A stretch of DNA of 64,000 nt from Hallerella succinigenes. Lineage in GTDB: Bacteria > Fibrobacterota > Fibrobacteria > Fibrobacterales > Fibrobacteraceae. Positions 1 through 8,867 of the stretch are shown piece after piece (within the stretch, counting starts at the first letter, position 1; each line of letters opens with the position of its first letter). The translations under genes were made by a program, and so were the position numbers. The DNA is taken from the NCBI RefSeq assembly GCF_002797675.1, contig NZ_PGEX01000001.1, positions 806,001 to 870,000 of the forward strand, in the 5' to 3' direction. The notes below the pieces were generated by a model. The model did no database searches. It was given only the letters and a program-made list of their open reading frames with translations, and was not told the DNA's origin.

Positions 1-396
1 GGATTCTTTCTTTTTTGAGTTTTTTTTGACGTTTTTTTCGACAAAGGACTCAATTCGGTCCAAAGTTTCGCTAGAAAGGACGTGTTCAATGGCACAGGCG
101 TCTTCATTTGCGATTTCCGACGGGACCCCTAACTGTTCAAGAAAGCCGCGCAAGAGCTTGTGACGGCAAAGGACCGACTTGGCCGCAGCCATGCCGGACG
201 GGGTGAGTTCTACGAGCCCATAAGGTTCCTGTTCCACGTACCCCAAAGCTTTCAACTCGCCCAAAGCCCGAACGACGGAGGGAGCCTTAACGCGAAGTTC
301 CGCAGCAATGTCTTTGAGGCGAACAGCCCCTTTTGACAAATGCAGCACGAGCACCGCTTCTAAGTAATCTTCTAGACTTTGGCTGAGCTTTTTCAT
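1..396 (-). CDS. DtxR/MntR-family metal-dependent repressor (3' end outside window)
   Basis: The 132 visible codons begin with an N-terminal winged helix (MKKLSQSLEDYLEAVL, then RLKDIAAELRVKAPSVV and the wing GYVEQEPYGLVELTPSG). The start of the DtxR dimerisation and metal-binding domain follows (CRHKLLRGFLEQLGV, then EDACAIEHVLS). In this family Fe2+ or Mn2+ binding lets the dimer bind operators of metal-uptake genes. The ATG at 394-396 heads the family-typical N terminus. The last visible residues are a Lys/Ser-rich stretch (about residues 119-131), so the protein may be short or carry a basic tail. The stop lies beyond base 1. The family call is firm; the metal cannot be told from sequence. 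A DtxR fragment at 57.4 kb is a distinct, diverged relative. Confidence 0.85.
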   Translation of the reverse strand, partial: MKKLSQSLEDYLEAVLVLHLSKGAVRLKDIAAELRVKAPSVVRALGELKALGYVEQEPYGLVELTPSGMAAAKSVLCRHKLLRGFLEQLGVPSEIANEDACAIEHVLSSETLDRIESFVEKNVKKNSKKKES

Positions 397-435
397 AGTT
401 CTACCAATCTACATAATTCCAAGATTCCCAAGAGC

Positions 436-1512
436 TCAGCGGATTTTCCACAGGACCCTTTTCGGGGCATTTTCCGAGATTTTTTGCACGTAAAAAGTTT
501 TGGAGCCGATGACCGAGCCGCCCTTCGCCGCAGTTTCGACCTTCCACTTGCCCTCGGGAACGTTCTTTTTGGTTGTATAGATGCGGAAACCTTCTTCTCG
601 ACTGCCCCGGGTCGTCATGCGCGCCGAGGTAATCGTGTTCAAAAGTTCATACTTGCCCGTCTTTGCATTCTGATGGTACCAGCGGTGTTCAAGCTGCGTT
701 TCGACCTTCGCCGGGGCAAAAACCGCGCTTACAAAGGTTACCCCTTCCCCTTCAGCAATCGAAAGTGTCGGAGAAAATCCCAAATAAACGCTCAGTCCGC
801 CGAGAAAATCGTTTTCATCGACGTAACACGTATAATCCTTGGAAAATCCCGTACAAGCATTCTGGTCCTTGAGCACGAGCGGCACAGGCGCAATCCAGTT
901 CGCGAGATAAGCGATGAGCAACATCCCGGAAATCACCGCCGGAGCGATCAACGCCCGCTTCGAACGGCGCGAAAGCTTGAAGGCCCCAAAGCAAATTCCA
1001 AAAGACATCGCGACCGAAACCAAGAACCAAAAAAAGCCGATCCCATTCACCAGATGCGGAATCAAAAAATTCAGGTACATCGTCCCGAGCAAATTAAAGA
1101 GAGCCAGCGAAAATTCAAACTTGGCATAGCTTTGCTGCAAGAATTCATTCGCCACCAGGAACACCGCAAGAAGCGCCACCAAAAAGAAGGCGCCCAACGA
1201 CCCGCTACTTTTAAAGTAGCACACGACCAGCGCACTGAAAAGGCTACCAAAGCAGAACTGTACCGCATAGGTAAAACGGTTCTGCCATTTTTCGTTCCAT
1301 GCGCGATTTAAGAATTTACCAGGCTCTGCGGCGAGCAACAGCAAAAAGACAAGCGACGCCACATAGTACAGCAAAAGAATCGCCAAGTCCGTCGTCTGAA
1401 CGAGCTTGCCAAGTGTAATGGAATCCCACGTAAACCCGCCAAAAAATGCGGCAGCCGGAAAGAATTTGCGTATTTTTTGAACAACAGAATTTTGCAGAGC
1501 ATTTTGAAGCAA
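436..1512 (-). CDS. Polytopic membrane protein with C-terminal DUF2914 domain
   Basis: The protein has 358 residues. About seven hydrophobic segments fill residues 20-215. A soluble C-terminal region follows (about 225-358), in which the DUF2914 signature is readable: a polar strand around VETQLEHRWYH, then GFRIYTTKKNVPEGKWKVET and a final GSVIGSKTFYV strand. The function of DUF2914 is unknown; the architecture suggests a periplasmic sensing or binding domain on a membrane anchor. No ATG is available at the N terminus, and the reading frame opens with TTG at 1510-1512. That TTG lies just after the stop of the DUF1232 gene, so the two genes look translationally coupled. Confidence 0.7.
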   Translation of the reverse strand: MLQNALQNSVVQKIRKFFPAAAFFGGFTWDSITLGKLVQTTDLAILLLYYVASLVFLLLLAAEPGKFLNRAWNEKWQNRFTYAVQFCFGSLFSALVVCYFKSSGSLGAFFLVALLAVFLVANEFLQQSYAKFEFSLALFNLLGTMYLNFLIPHLVNGIGFFWFLVSVAMSFGICFGAFKLSRRSKRALIAPAVISGMLLIAYLANWIAPVPLVLKDQNACTGFSKDYTCYVDENDFLGGLSVYLGFSPTLSIAEGEGVTFVSAVFAPAKVETQLEHRWYHQNAKTGKYELLNTITSARMTTRGSREEGFRIYTTKKNVPEGKWKVETAAKGGSVIGSKTFYVQKISENAPKRVLWKIR

Positions 1513-1517
1513 TTAGA

Positions 1518-1868
1518 CTAACCCTCAAACAAAACGATTCCCATAAAGAACAGAAAGACGATTATCAAAGCCGAAAAAACCGCCAAACCGCCGAAAATCC
1601 ATTTCACATAACGGGCAATCTTGACCGTTTTCGACTTGGAATCTGACGCAAAATGCTGATAGAGATTCAAACCGGCAAGCAATGTAGCGGCGGCATCGTC
1701 CACCCAGCCAGTTCCAGGCACCGAATCTGGAATCAAATCGACCGGGAAAATATCATAAATCAGCACCAATACCGCAAAAGCAATCGCCACCCCTTTGCAA
1801 AGGGGAGAACAGCCATCCGCTTGGCATTCTTCACACTTAAATTTTAGATCTCGATTCTCTTCCATCAT
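1518..1868 (-). CDS. Small DUF1232 (YkvA-type) membrane protein
   Basis: The protein has 116 residues. The DUF1232 core is recognisable: a hydrophobic helix, then YDIFPVDLIPDSVPGTGWVD and DAAATLLAGLNLYQ, followed by a second transmembrane helix near the C terminus (about 90-112). The N terminus has four cysteines (CEECQADGCSPLC) that could bind a metal. A GGAG ribosome-binding site precedes paired ATG codons at 1868. It is the first gene of a two-gene unit with the DUF2914 protein. The role of DUF1232 proteins is not established. Confidence 0.75.
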   Translation of the reverse strand: MMEENRDLKFKCEECQADGCSPLCKGVAIAFAVLVLIYDIFPVDLIPDSVPGTGWVDDAAATLLAGLNLYQHFASDSKSKTVKIARYVKWIFGGLAVFSALIIVFLFFMGIVLFEG

Positions 1869-1984
1869 AAACTCCGCTGCTCTTAAAATAATAAAACGAT
1901 TTTTTCACAAATAATGCAAAGGAAAAATTTTTTTATATTCTACCTGTCTAAATCATTCCACTTGAAAAATACAAGGAAATAAAA

Positions 1985-2734
1985 ATGAGTTACAAAATCG
2001 TTCTTATCCGCCACGGCGAATCCGAATGGAACCTCAAGAACTTGTTCACCGGCTGGAGCGATCCTGATCTGTCCGAAACCGGTCACAAGGAAGCCAAGCT
2101 CGGCGGCCAGCTCCTCAAGAAGGACGGCTTCACTTTCGATATCGCTTACACCTCCTTCCTCAAGCGTGCAATCCACACCTGCAACCACGTTCTCGAAGAA
2201 ATGGAACTCGAATGGATTCCGGTTGTGAAGAACTGGCGTTTGAACGAACGCCACTACGGCGCTCTCCAGGGCTTGAACAAGTCCGAAACCGCTGCAAAGT
2301 ACGGCGAAGACCAGGTGAAGATCTGGCGTCGTTCCTTCGACATCACTCCGCCGGCTCTCGAAGCCGACGATCCGCGTAACCCGCAGAAGGAAGCCAAGTA
2401 CGCGAACGAAGATCCGAAGATTCTCCCACTTACCGAATCCCTCAAGATTACGATCGACCGCGTTGTCCCGTACTGGGAAAATGTGATCAAGAAAGACGTC
2501 GCTGCAGGCAAGAAGGTTCTCATCGCGGCTCACGGTAATTCTCTCCGTGCTCTCGTGAAATACCTCGACAATATCTCTGACGACGAAATCACCGGTCTCA
2601 ACATCCCGACTGGCGTTCCTCTCGTCTACACGCTCGACGACAACTTCAAGCCGATCGAACATCACTACCTCGGCGATCAGGACGCCATCAACGCTAAGAT
2701 CAACGCCGTGAAGAACCAGGGCGCTAAGAAGTAA
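1985..2734 (+). CDS. gpmA: 2,3-bisphosphoglycerate-dependent phosphoglycerate mutase
   Basis: This glycolytic and gluconeogenic enzyme interconverts 3- and 2-phosphoglycerate through a phosphohistidine. The 249-aa length is normal for GpmA. The catalytic RHGESEWN motif sits at residues 9-16, followed by [14 protein letters not shown], then [16 protein letters not shown] with the acid catalyst Glu, and the second catalytic His in [11 protein letters not shown] near residue 184. An AAGGAA ribosome-binding site lies upstream of the ATG. It is monocistronic, closed by a strong terminator at 2759-2785. Codon use is strongly biased, as expected for a highly expressed gene. Confidence 0.97.
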   Translation: MSYKIVLIRHGESEWNLKNLFTGWSDPDLSETGHKEAKLGGQLLKKDGFTFDIAYTSFLKRAIHTCNHVLEEMELEWIPVVKNWRLNERHYGALQGLNKSETAAKYGEDQVKIWRRSFDITPPALEADDPRNPQKEAKYANEDPKILPLTESLKITIDRVVPYWENVIKKDVAAGKKVLIAAHGNSLRALVKYLDNISDDEITGLNIPTGVPLVYTLDDNFKPIEHHYLGDQDAINAKINAVKNQGAKK

Positions 2735-2758
2735 TTCTTGCTATCTGATTTTCAAAAA

Positions 2759-2785
2759 GGCCGCTCGTTTGAGCGGTCTTTTTTT
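2759..2785 (+). terminator. Rho-independent terminator of gpmA
   Basis: An 8-bp stem (GGCCGCTC / GAGCGGTC with one G-U pair) closes a GTTT loop and is followed by seven T. It begins 24 bases after the gpmA stop. Confidence 0.9.
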
Positions 2786-2793
2786 ATGAACGC

Positions 2794-4593
2794 TTAATAA
2801 TCCTGGACGCAGCGGACCGGATAGTATTCGTGTTTGTTGGAACGGGCTCCAAATTCCACGCCTGCCTGCATCGATTCTGCGGCAGTGAATTTTTCATTGT
2901 CATCCTGGTTCGGGAGCCAGTAATAAACAGAGGTTTCTCCCTTTGAAGCCTGCCACACGAAGGTGCCCGAAGTCAGGAGCTTGTTTGCCAGATTTGCGTG
3001 GGCACGACCGCGGAGATAGGTGTAAAGCTTGGTCCATTCCGTGGAATCCGGCAAGTGCCAACCTTCCGGGCAAACGTGCTTGGCGGTTTCCCAGTTGTAA
3101 AGACGTCCGAGCGTGGTGCAGCTCTGTTCCTTGGAACCTTCGGCGCACTTGCTTCCCCAAAGAGTGCTGTAGTTCAAATGCGTCGCCATCCAAACCTGAT
3201 CGCCCGCCTGTACGACGCGGTAGATTTTACCGTCGCGGGAATCCTTAAAGTAAGTGCGCTTCGGACGGAACTTGCCCTTCACGAACTTCTTGCCCGAGAA
3301 ATCGCTGTCCCAGGTGTCTGCCTTGCTGAGCATTTTCCAGTTCTTGTCGCAGATGACGATTCCATGGGATGTCTTCTTTTCTGTGCCCATGTTCTTTTCG
3401 GTGCAAAGGCCGAACATCTTTTCATTATCGCTTTCGAGGCGCCAGCGGTGCAATTCCGCATCGCAAACAAATTCGCTAGCCTGCAAACCGTTCATGGTGC
3501 GGGGAACGCTTTTCTTTTTGACGGAGCCGTCGCAAGAAGTCTTGTGCATTTCAAAAATCTTATCGCAGTCGAAGAGTCTAAACGACACGCGCTTTTCGTA
3601 AGCGTCATCGATCGTCGGGTAAACGGAGCAAGCGTTCAAAAGCAAGAAGTTCCAAACGTCATCGGTCTTCTGGAAGCCCGTGCGAATCTGTTCCACCAGG
3701 TTTTCTTCCGAATAGCCATAGCCCTTGCTCTGCAAGAACTTCATGTCTTCGACCCAGTTGGAGTCCCGATCGAACCAGTCCAAGTTCCAAAGGCCCGCCC
3801 AGAGGGCATCCATGTTGCGGTCAAAAAGCTTGACCTTTTCGCGGTGTTCAAATTTTTCGCGAGTTTCCTTGAGAACGACTTCCGTGGCACACTGTTTTTT
3901 GCGAGCCTGGACAAAGGCGTTCAGCATCTTGGTGCAGGCGAGCTTCGATTGTTTGGAATCGTCGAAGGCACAGGCGCCGAATTCAAACTGGAGAGAATCC
4001 CCCTCTTCGGCATCGGCAATACGACGCTTGGAAGTCTTGACGATTTCGTTCAGATCTCGGTAACATTCACCCTTGGTCATTTCCTTGTCGTAAACGGAAT
4101 CAACCGTTGTGACTTGGTAGAATTCCAAAAGGAACTTTTTATCGAGAGAGCGCAGGTACGGGCCAAGTTTTTCACGCGGAACGCTGTCGAGGTAAATTTT
4201 ACATGCGTGAATGGATTCCTGATTTTGGCAGAAAAGAGAATCCAAGCGTTGCAACGTAGCAAAGCTCTGCGTCTTCATCCATTCCACGCAAAGGTTTTCA
4301 TCCGTTACACCCGAGCAGGACTGCGAAATTTGAGATTCCATCAGGGCAAGGCTATCGACCGCCGCATAAACGATCGAATCCGCCGGAATTTCCGACATCG
4401 CCATCATTTCGGGAGAAGCTAAAGGATCTGTCGTCACCGAGTCCGTTGCAGCAGAATCTGCAACAGCGACCGAATCCTGTACCGTCGCGACCGAATCTTT
4501 TTTCGGAGCTACGCCCGAACTTTCTTGCGCAAACAGAGCCACCGCAAAAAACGCAGTCACCCCCCAAATCTGTGCCGTGAGTCTTTTGTACAT
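2794..4593 (-). CDS. Secreted protein with C-terminal Fibrobacter major paralogous domain
   Basis: The protein has 599 residues. It has a signal peptide (MYKRLTAQIWGVTAFFAVALFA), a Ser/Asp/Val/Ala-rich linker to about residue 75, and a Cys-rich middle region without a recognised domain. A C-terminal copy of the Fibrobacter succinogenes major paralogous domain (TIGR02145 type) spans about 445-599. Its hallmarks are FKDSRDGKIYRVVQAGDQVW, then LGRLYNWETAKHVCPEGWHLP and the end YPVRCVQDY. This domain is found in large paralogous sets of exported Fibrobacter proteins; its biochemical role is unknown. The start is fixed by an AAGGGGAATTT ribosome-binding site just before ATG 4593. Export and domain are firm; function is not inferred. 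Confidence 0.85.
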   Translation of the reverse strand: MYKRLTAQIWGVTAFFAVALFAQESSGVAPKKDSVATVQDSVAVADSAATDSVTTDPLASPEMMAMSEIPADSIVYAAVDSLALMESQISQSCSGVTDENLCVEWMKTQSFATLQRLDSLFCQNQESIHACKIYLDSVPREKLGPYLRSLDKKFLLEFYQVTTVDSVYDKEMTKGECYRDLNEIVKTSKRRIADAEEGDSLQFEFGACAFDDSKQSKLACTKMLNAFVQARKKQCATEVVLKETREKFEHREKVKLFDRNMDALWAGLWNLDWFDRDSNWVEDMKFLQSKGYGYSEENLVEQIRTGFQKTDDVWNFLLLNACSVYPTIDDAYEKRVSFRLFDCDKIFEMHKTSCDGSVKKKSVPRTMNGLQASEFVCDAELHRWRLESDNEKMFGLCTEKNMGTEKKTSHGIVICDKNWKMLSKADTWDSDFSGKKFVKGKFRPKRTYFKDSRDGKIYRVVQAGDQVWMATHLNYSTLWGSKCAEGSKEQSCTTLGRLYNWETAKHVCPEGWHLPDSTEWTKLYTYLRGRAHANLANKLLTSGTFVWQASKGETSVYYWLPNQDDNEKFTAAESMQAGVEFGARSNKHEYYPVRCVQDY

Positions 4594-4609
4594 AAATTCC
4601 CCTTATAAA

Positions 4610-4765
4610 TCAACGCGACACAAAATAGAAAATTTCAAACGGAAAATGCATTTCTCCGGAGTAATTTCCAAGGCCCATCAGAGCCACTGTCGCCGTTCCC
4701 GGCTCCACATTGTTTGCAAAAGCCAATTCGCAATAAAGCGGATCGCCCATCATCGGGAGAATCGC
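4610..4765 (-). pseudogene. C-terminal scrap of a repeat-type surface protein
   Basis: The reading frame ending at 4610 contains LYCELAFANNVEPGTATVA followed by LMGLGNYSGEMHFPFEI. This pattern (NN-x-GTATV-x6-GNYSG...F-I) is that of beta-sandwich repeats in large bacterial surface proteins. No start or upstream repeats remain, and the upstream bases are taken up by the terminator of the next gene. I read it as the leftover last repeat of a deleted adhesin-like gene. Confidence 0.45.
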
Positions 4766-4780
4766 ATCGGAATGGGCAAA

Positions 4781-4812
4781 AAAAAACGGAAGCGCTTGCG
4801 TCTCCGTTTTCT
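4781..4812 (-). terminator. Terminator of the lipoprotein gene at 4835-5911
   Basis: Reading the minus strand, AAAACGGAGACGC pairs with GCGCTTCCGTTTT (two-base internal mismatch) and runs into an eight-T tract. Confidence 0.75.
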
Positions 4813-4834
4813 TCAGATTCAATCAGTCTGAAAA

Positions 4835-5911
4835 TTACTTCTTAAGGTTCTTCACAGCCTTGTAGAATTCGCGACGAAGCTTACCGAACTTCTTATAATC
4901 GACAGAGCTTGCTGACGTCTTGTAAAGGACCTGATCCTTAGAACTGCCGAAGAACATCCTGTTCAAGCAGTCGTTGAATTCATCTTCTGTATTCTTTTCA
5001 TATTCATCCACATAAGAGAATTCATAGCCATAAGCATCATCCGTTTCATCGATGTCGAAGTAAGCGGCATTTTCTGCCTTGCAATACTTGCTAGACATTT
5101 CGTAGACACTCGCATATTCGAGAGCGCAAGTCTGAGTGCCCGACACAACGGAAAGCTTCAAAGAAACCTCTTCCGAATCTTCGTCGTAGTTGAATTCATC
5201 CATGCTCACCGTCACCTTGTTATCGTTCACGGTAAACGTCATCTTGTTCTTCGACTTGGAGCTGACCGGATAGTAAACGGAGTAGCTCATAACCGCAGAC
5301 GAATCCTCATTGCCAAGACTCCAAACGCTCAGGTCAAAATCGTCTTCCATATAGAGACTGTAAAAGAAGCGATTCATGAACGAAGAATTCATGTAGTCGT
5401 CAAATCGTACGCCTTCTTTTTCTTCGGCATCTACATCTTTAAAGAAGATAATCTTGCCACTTACCGAGGACTTGGTAAACGTGTACTGATAGATGTACGA
5501 CGCCATATTCAAATCGGAATTGCAATCAATCTCACCCTCTTTATATACGCAGTGATTGCTCGTCCAAGTTCCATAGAGCTTGCCAGCCGTACCGCCGGTC
5601 AAAACCATACCGATTTCGTAAGAAGACCCCGGATTGTCAATCACGATCAAGGTATCATTTGCAAACTTGTAGCCCCATACCAAGGTATCGTCATACATCT
5701 GGACTTTCTTCCAGATATAGGTATTATTTTCGGATCGGACACAGTAGTCACGCGAAAGATTTCGCAGGAGCGAAATCGTCTGCGCTTCTTCATCGATGAC
5801 CGCAGAAAGCGTCTCCGAGTCGTTATCCGATGCGCTGCTCGAACTCGAACCGCAAGCGGCGAGCATAACCATACCCATCGCAAAGAGAGAACCGCCGAGA
5901 ATTTTTTTCAT
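4835..5911 (-). CDS. Ser-rich Fibrobacter lipoprotein, function unknown
   Basis: The protein has 358 residues from the chosen start. The N terminus is a classical lipoprotein signal (MKKILGGSLFAMGMVMLAAC) followed directly by a Ser-rich spacer (GSSSSSASDNDS), so it should be lipid-anchored in the envelope. The rest is acidic with aromatic beta-strand-like segments and no domain I recognise. The frame opens 63 bases further upstream, but ATG 5909-5911 is preferred: it has a GAGGT ribosome-binding site and starts the signal peptide exactly. It is monocistronic, with a terminator at 4781-4812. Several similarly built unknown lipoproteins occur in this window. Confidence 0.75.
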   Translation of the reverse strand: MKKILGGSLFAMGMVMLAACGSSSSSASDNDSETLSAVIDEEAQTISLLRNLSRDYCVRSENNTYIWKKVQMYDDTLVWGYKFANDTLIVIDNPGSSYEIGMVLTGGTAGKLYGTWTSNHCVYKEGEIDCNSDLNMASYIYQYTFTKSSVSGKIIFFKDVDAEEKEGVRFDDYMNSSFMNRFFYSLYMEDDFDLSVWSLGNEDSSAVMSYSVYYPVSSKSKNKMTFTVNDNKVTVSMDEFNYDEDSEEVSLKLSVVSGTQTCALEYASVYEMSSKYCKAENAAYFDIDETDDAYGYEFSYVDEYEKNTEDEFNDCLNRMFFGSSKDQVLYKTSASSVDYKKFGKLRREFYKAVKNLKK

Positions 5912-6030
5912 ATATACCTCATTGTAGGTGGTGAACAACCTAAAAAAAAGATAACAAAGTCGGTCATTTTTCAAAGCAAAAGCATATTTTTTTGTTTACA
6001 ATATAGGGGAAGAACGTTTATCTTTTAAAT

Positions 6031-7188
6031 ATGCAACCGACTTTTGACTTACTAACCATCTGTATCGCCAACATTTTGGGCATCATCCTGATTGGCGTAT
6101 TGATTGCGGGGAACATCTGGCGTTTTAGGGACAAAACTCCAGAAAACATGACCCTGATGGTGTTGATGTTCCTGACGCTTTCGAACTGTATTGCGGACCC
6201 GGTTTCCTATTACTTCGACGGCAAACCCGGAGATGTCGCCCGTGCGCTCATCTATTTATCGAACGCTTGGCTGTACACATCCATTATGCTGACCGGCCTA
6301 TACTGGATGCGATTCCTTGCCATCCACTTGAACGGCCGCTTTTCACAATTGCACCAAGGAGTCCTACTTGTCTTTATCGGTACAGGCGCCTTCTTGATGC
6401 TTGCGAACTTTGCCCAGCCGATCGTCTTCTCGGTGGATTCGAACAACGTCTATCGCCGTCAGGCTTGGTACTGGTACTACCTGGCCGTAGACTACGGTAT
6501 TTTGATCGATTCACTGATTTTCTACAGCAAAACCCGTATGAAGGGCGGTATTTTGAAGCACTTCCCGATGTGGGCATACTTCATTCCAGCTTTGATCGGC
6601 GCCCTGATTCAATCCTTCTTCTACGGCGTTTCCGTGGTGGCTTCAACCCTCGCAATTTCTGTCGCCGGCATTTTGGCAAACCTCCAGAACGAACAGATTT
6701 TCCGCGACAACCTCACAGGACTTTTCAACCGGGCCTATCTGGACTACCTGCTCCGCAAATATCCGCGTATTCGAGAATACAAGATTACCGGCATCATGTT
6801 GAACTTGAACAACTTCAAAAAGATCAACCGGACTTACGGTCACAAGGAAGGCGACAAGATCCTCGGGGAAACCGCAAGAATCCTCCAGGCAGCCGTCAGC
6901 GATATGGGACTTGTGACCCGCTATTCGAGCGATGAATTCATTGTTCTGCTGAAGACCCAGTCCGACCCGGTGATTCAGACCTGCATCGAACAAATCAACT
7001 CCCGAATTGATCAGTACAACTATCACAACCATTCCGACTATCTGCTGTCCGTCGCCATAGGCACGTGCAAGTTGGATTTGAACACGCAAACGACCGATGA
7101 CTTTGTGAACGAACTGGATAAGCGGATGTACGAAAACAAACGCGAATTCTACACCCGATATGCCCAGTACGACAGAAGAAAAAGCTGA
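6031..7188 (+). CDS. Seven-helix membrane protein with degenerate GGDEF domain
   Basis: The protein has 385 residues. Residues 5-215 hold about seven hydrophobic helices, and a GGDEF-family domain fills about 220-370 (DNLTGLFNRAYLDYLL, GHKEGDKILGETARIL). Two catalytic features are altered. The metal-binding D-x-D of active diguanylate cyclases reads LNLNNFKKIN, so both acids are Asn. The GGDEF loop reads YSSDEF. By family knowledge such a protein is unlikely to make cyclic di-GMP and may instead bind a nucleotide or pass on a membrane signal. No Shine-Dalgarno sequence is visible before the ATG. Family call firm; inactivity is inference from the lost residues. Confidence 0.85.
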   Translation: MQPTFDLLTICIANILGIILIGVLIAGNIWRFRDKTPENMTLMVLMFLTLSNCIADPVSYYFDGKPGDVARALIYLSNAWLYTSIMLTGLYWMRFLAIHLNGRFSQLHQGVLLVFIGTGAFLMLANFAQPIVFSVDSNNVYRRQAWYWYYLAVDYGILIDSLIFYSKTRMKGGILKHFPMWAYFIPALIGALIQSFFYGVSVVASTLAISVAGILANLQNEQIFRDNLTGLFNRAYLDYLLRKYPRIREYKITGIMLNLNNFKKINRTYGHKEGDKILGETARILQAAVSDMGLVTRYSSDEFIVLLKTQSDPVIQTCIEQINSRIDQYNYHNHSDYLLSVAIGTCKLDLNTQTTDDFVNELDKRMYENKREFYTRYAQYDRRKS

Positions 7189-7270
7189 TTTGGGGAAAAA
7201 TTATCGATGGTACTAGCTTTTTTGTTCCCTCTTTTTAGGTTGCTCTAGTGAATCAGATTCAGGGGAGTTC

Positions 7271-7417
7271 TTTCACTATGACGCATTCTCCTTGTCGCAT
7301 TTTCCCGAAAGCGGATGAATCGTTTCCGAATTATACAGACAAGGTATTGAACGGTATAGAGAAATCATTCAGGGTTTGTATCGTTTTGTGTATGAAATTC
7401 GAGAAAACAGCGACTAA
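7271..7417 (+). pseudogene. RelE/ParE-family toxin fragment with internal stop
   Basis: The frame reads FHYDAFSLSHFPESG, then a TGA codon where an Arg is normal (probably CGA to TGA). It continues IVSELYRQGIERYREIIQG and LYRFVYEIRENSD before a TAA at 7415. The FPESG-x-IVPEL and YREII...YRFVYEI blocks are typical of ParE-type toxins. The N-terminal half and any antitoxin gene are missing, so this is a dead relic. Confidence 0.6.
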
Positions 7418-7447
7418 GAACTAAAGTTCTAAGTCTTGTATAGGTAC

Positions 7448-7560
7448 GCCCGCGCCGCTCTTGCAACGGCGCCACAGCGCCGCCCCAAGGGGTCACTTAC
7501 AGAAACACTTGAAAGTCAACTCCCTTAGTGTTCTTATCCCCTTTGGGGAATCCCTAACGC
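7448..7560 (+). repeat. Dispersed structured repeat, copy 1
   Basis: It shares a block with 16710-16812: a GGCGCCacaGCGCC stem, then CCAAGGGG...AGAAACACTT paired across a central palindrome with AGTGTTCTTATCCCCTTTGG, ending in the conserved AATCCCTAACGC. The long imperfect hairpin is preserved in both copies while the inner bases differ (GAAAGTCAACTC here, GGGAGTTAACTC in the other). Confidence 0.75.
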
Positions 7561-7806
7561 AGAATCACAATTACAAATGCGTTGGGCCGTTCTCGACGCA
7601 ATAGCCATATTTAAATTCTGGATTATATTCGCAGACCACCGCTTTGTTTGACGCTTCAAGTGTGAAAAAATGTTACAACAGCTGAGTAAATTACCCAAAA
7701 ATTTGGCGTTCCAATGAATAAAGCTATGATAGATGGTGGTGAAATCTGGACCTATATCTACATGGACGCTCAAGGTACCACAGGTTTAACAACATCTCAG
7801 AGTTCT

Positions 7807-7834
7807 CCCCTGTACAGACTGTACAGGGGCTTTT
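7807..7834 (+). terminator. Strong hairpin terminator without an obvious gene
   Basis: CCCCTGTACAG and CTGTACAGGGG form a perfect stem around one A and run into CTTTTCGTTTTTT. No confident gene precedes it on the plus strand, so it may end a small RNA or be left from a lost gene. Confidence 0.65.
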
Positions 7835-8034
7835 CGTTTTTTCATTGTTGGCTTGATTTCGAATTTAGGGTGCATTTATACAGTACAAGTTCAATTATTT
7901 CAGAAATGCGCTATTTTGTCAGAGACGAAAGATAGAGAAACTCTAAAATCGTCTGCAATGCAGACGATTTGATAATCAACGATTATCAAATTCGGTACAA
8001 AACAACTGAATTTTGCATGTCCGCTCTTGGGAAA

Positions 8035-8745
8035 TTAGTCTCTATTGAATCGGCCTCGACAATTTAGAAAAAGCTTTTCTATTCCGGGGACTGTATTTTG
8101 CAATTCTTGAATTAAGACCATGGTTGATTTTTTTGCTCGAACGGAAAGCTTTGGCACATGTATGATAGAAGCTTCGTCTAGGTGTTTGTCTTTTCTTATG
8201 ACATAAATGTCAAATGGCGAAAAAATTTTTCCGGGAAGTGAAACAGATGTGTTTTCTGCATTGAAACTGAGATATGCTCTTAAAAGATTGTCCGCTTGTA
8301 TTTTCGTTATTTGGGGTGCAGGACAGCTACCAATGATTATCCGGTCACAGAACCACCCACCATCGGGAGTGTGGTAGCAGCGTTCATCTTTTACGTAATG
8401 GACTGTTGTATAAATTTCATTTTGGGTCGCGTTAATAATTAAATAAGGGGCGAATCCATCATTGTATATGAATTTATCTGTGATTGCAATACTGTAATCA
8501 AAATCTCTTTTCTTTATATATTTTGGGGGTCCATTGCTTACCCTAGGATTGATGTCGTCAAGTTCGTATTCGGGGGCAAACTCCTTTTCCTCGTAATGGG
8601 GAGACGGTGTTTTTAAAATCATATATGTAACATAGATAATATAACACGCTAGGGCAATAAAACCGACGCCAGCAATAACTGTGAGATAAATTATTGTTTT
8701 TTTTAGAATCTTCAATCCATGTTGAATGTATTTTTTAGATGTCAC
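8035..8745 (-). CDS. Single-pass membrane-anchored protein of unknown function
   Basis: The protein has 236 residues. One strong transmembrane helix near the N terminus (about 20-46, IIYLTVIAGVGFIALACYII) is followed by an extracytoplasmic domain. That domain has a Cys pair around ERCYHTPDGGWFCDR and a third Cys in GSCPAP. No family is recognised. It resembles the protein at 38269-39207 only in layout (short basic N terminus, one anchor, soluble domain). The IS element at 8765-10197 lies 20 bases upstream of its start codon, so its native promoter was probably displaced. Confidence 0.6.
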   Translation of the reverse strand: MTSKKYIQHGLKILKKTIIYLTVIAGVGFIALACYIIYVTYMILKTPSPHYEEKEFAPEYELDDINPRVSNGPPKYIKKRDFDYSIAITDKFIYNDGFAPYLIINATQNEIYTTVHYVKDERCYHTPDGGWFCDRIIIGSCPAPQITKIQADNLLRAYLSFNAENTSVSLPGKIFSPFDIYVIRKDKHLDEASIIHVPKLSVRAKKSTMVLIQELQNTVPGIEKLFLNCRGRFNRD

Positions 8746-8867
8746 ACCGTTTAATATACCTTTTTATTAGTGTCCGGAGAAAATTTTCAGAACGTCTAGA
8801 CCCCAGAATTTACGCGGTCTAGACTTTGACTTTGCCGTTGCAAGCCCCCTCCCTAGAAATTTGGACG

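Larger units (their letters stand above)
7418..8034. other. Non-coding stretch with palindromes and one terminator
   Basis: No convincing gene lies here. It holds a structured dispersed repeat (7448-7560), a strong terminator-like hairpin (7807-7834), and near the right end two perfect palindromes: AAATCGTCTGC/GCAGACGATTT around 7951-7975 and GATAATC-aac-GATTATC just after it. The 130 bases before the terminator could be a small RNA, but I see no recognisable RNA family. Confidence 0.5.

Noticed and set aside
2998-4422. 474-codon open frame on the plus strand
   Set aside because: It lies entirely opposite the 599-aa secreted protein (2794-4593), has no ribosome-binding site or domain, and is a codon-bias shadow.
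7714-7935. 73-codon open frame
   Set aside because: It runs through a perfect terminator hairpin (7807-7834), lacks a ribosome-binding site and shows no protein-like pattern.
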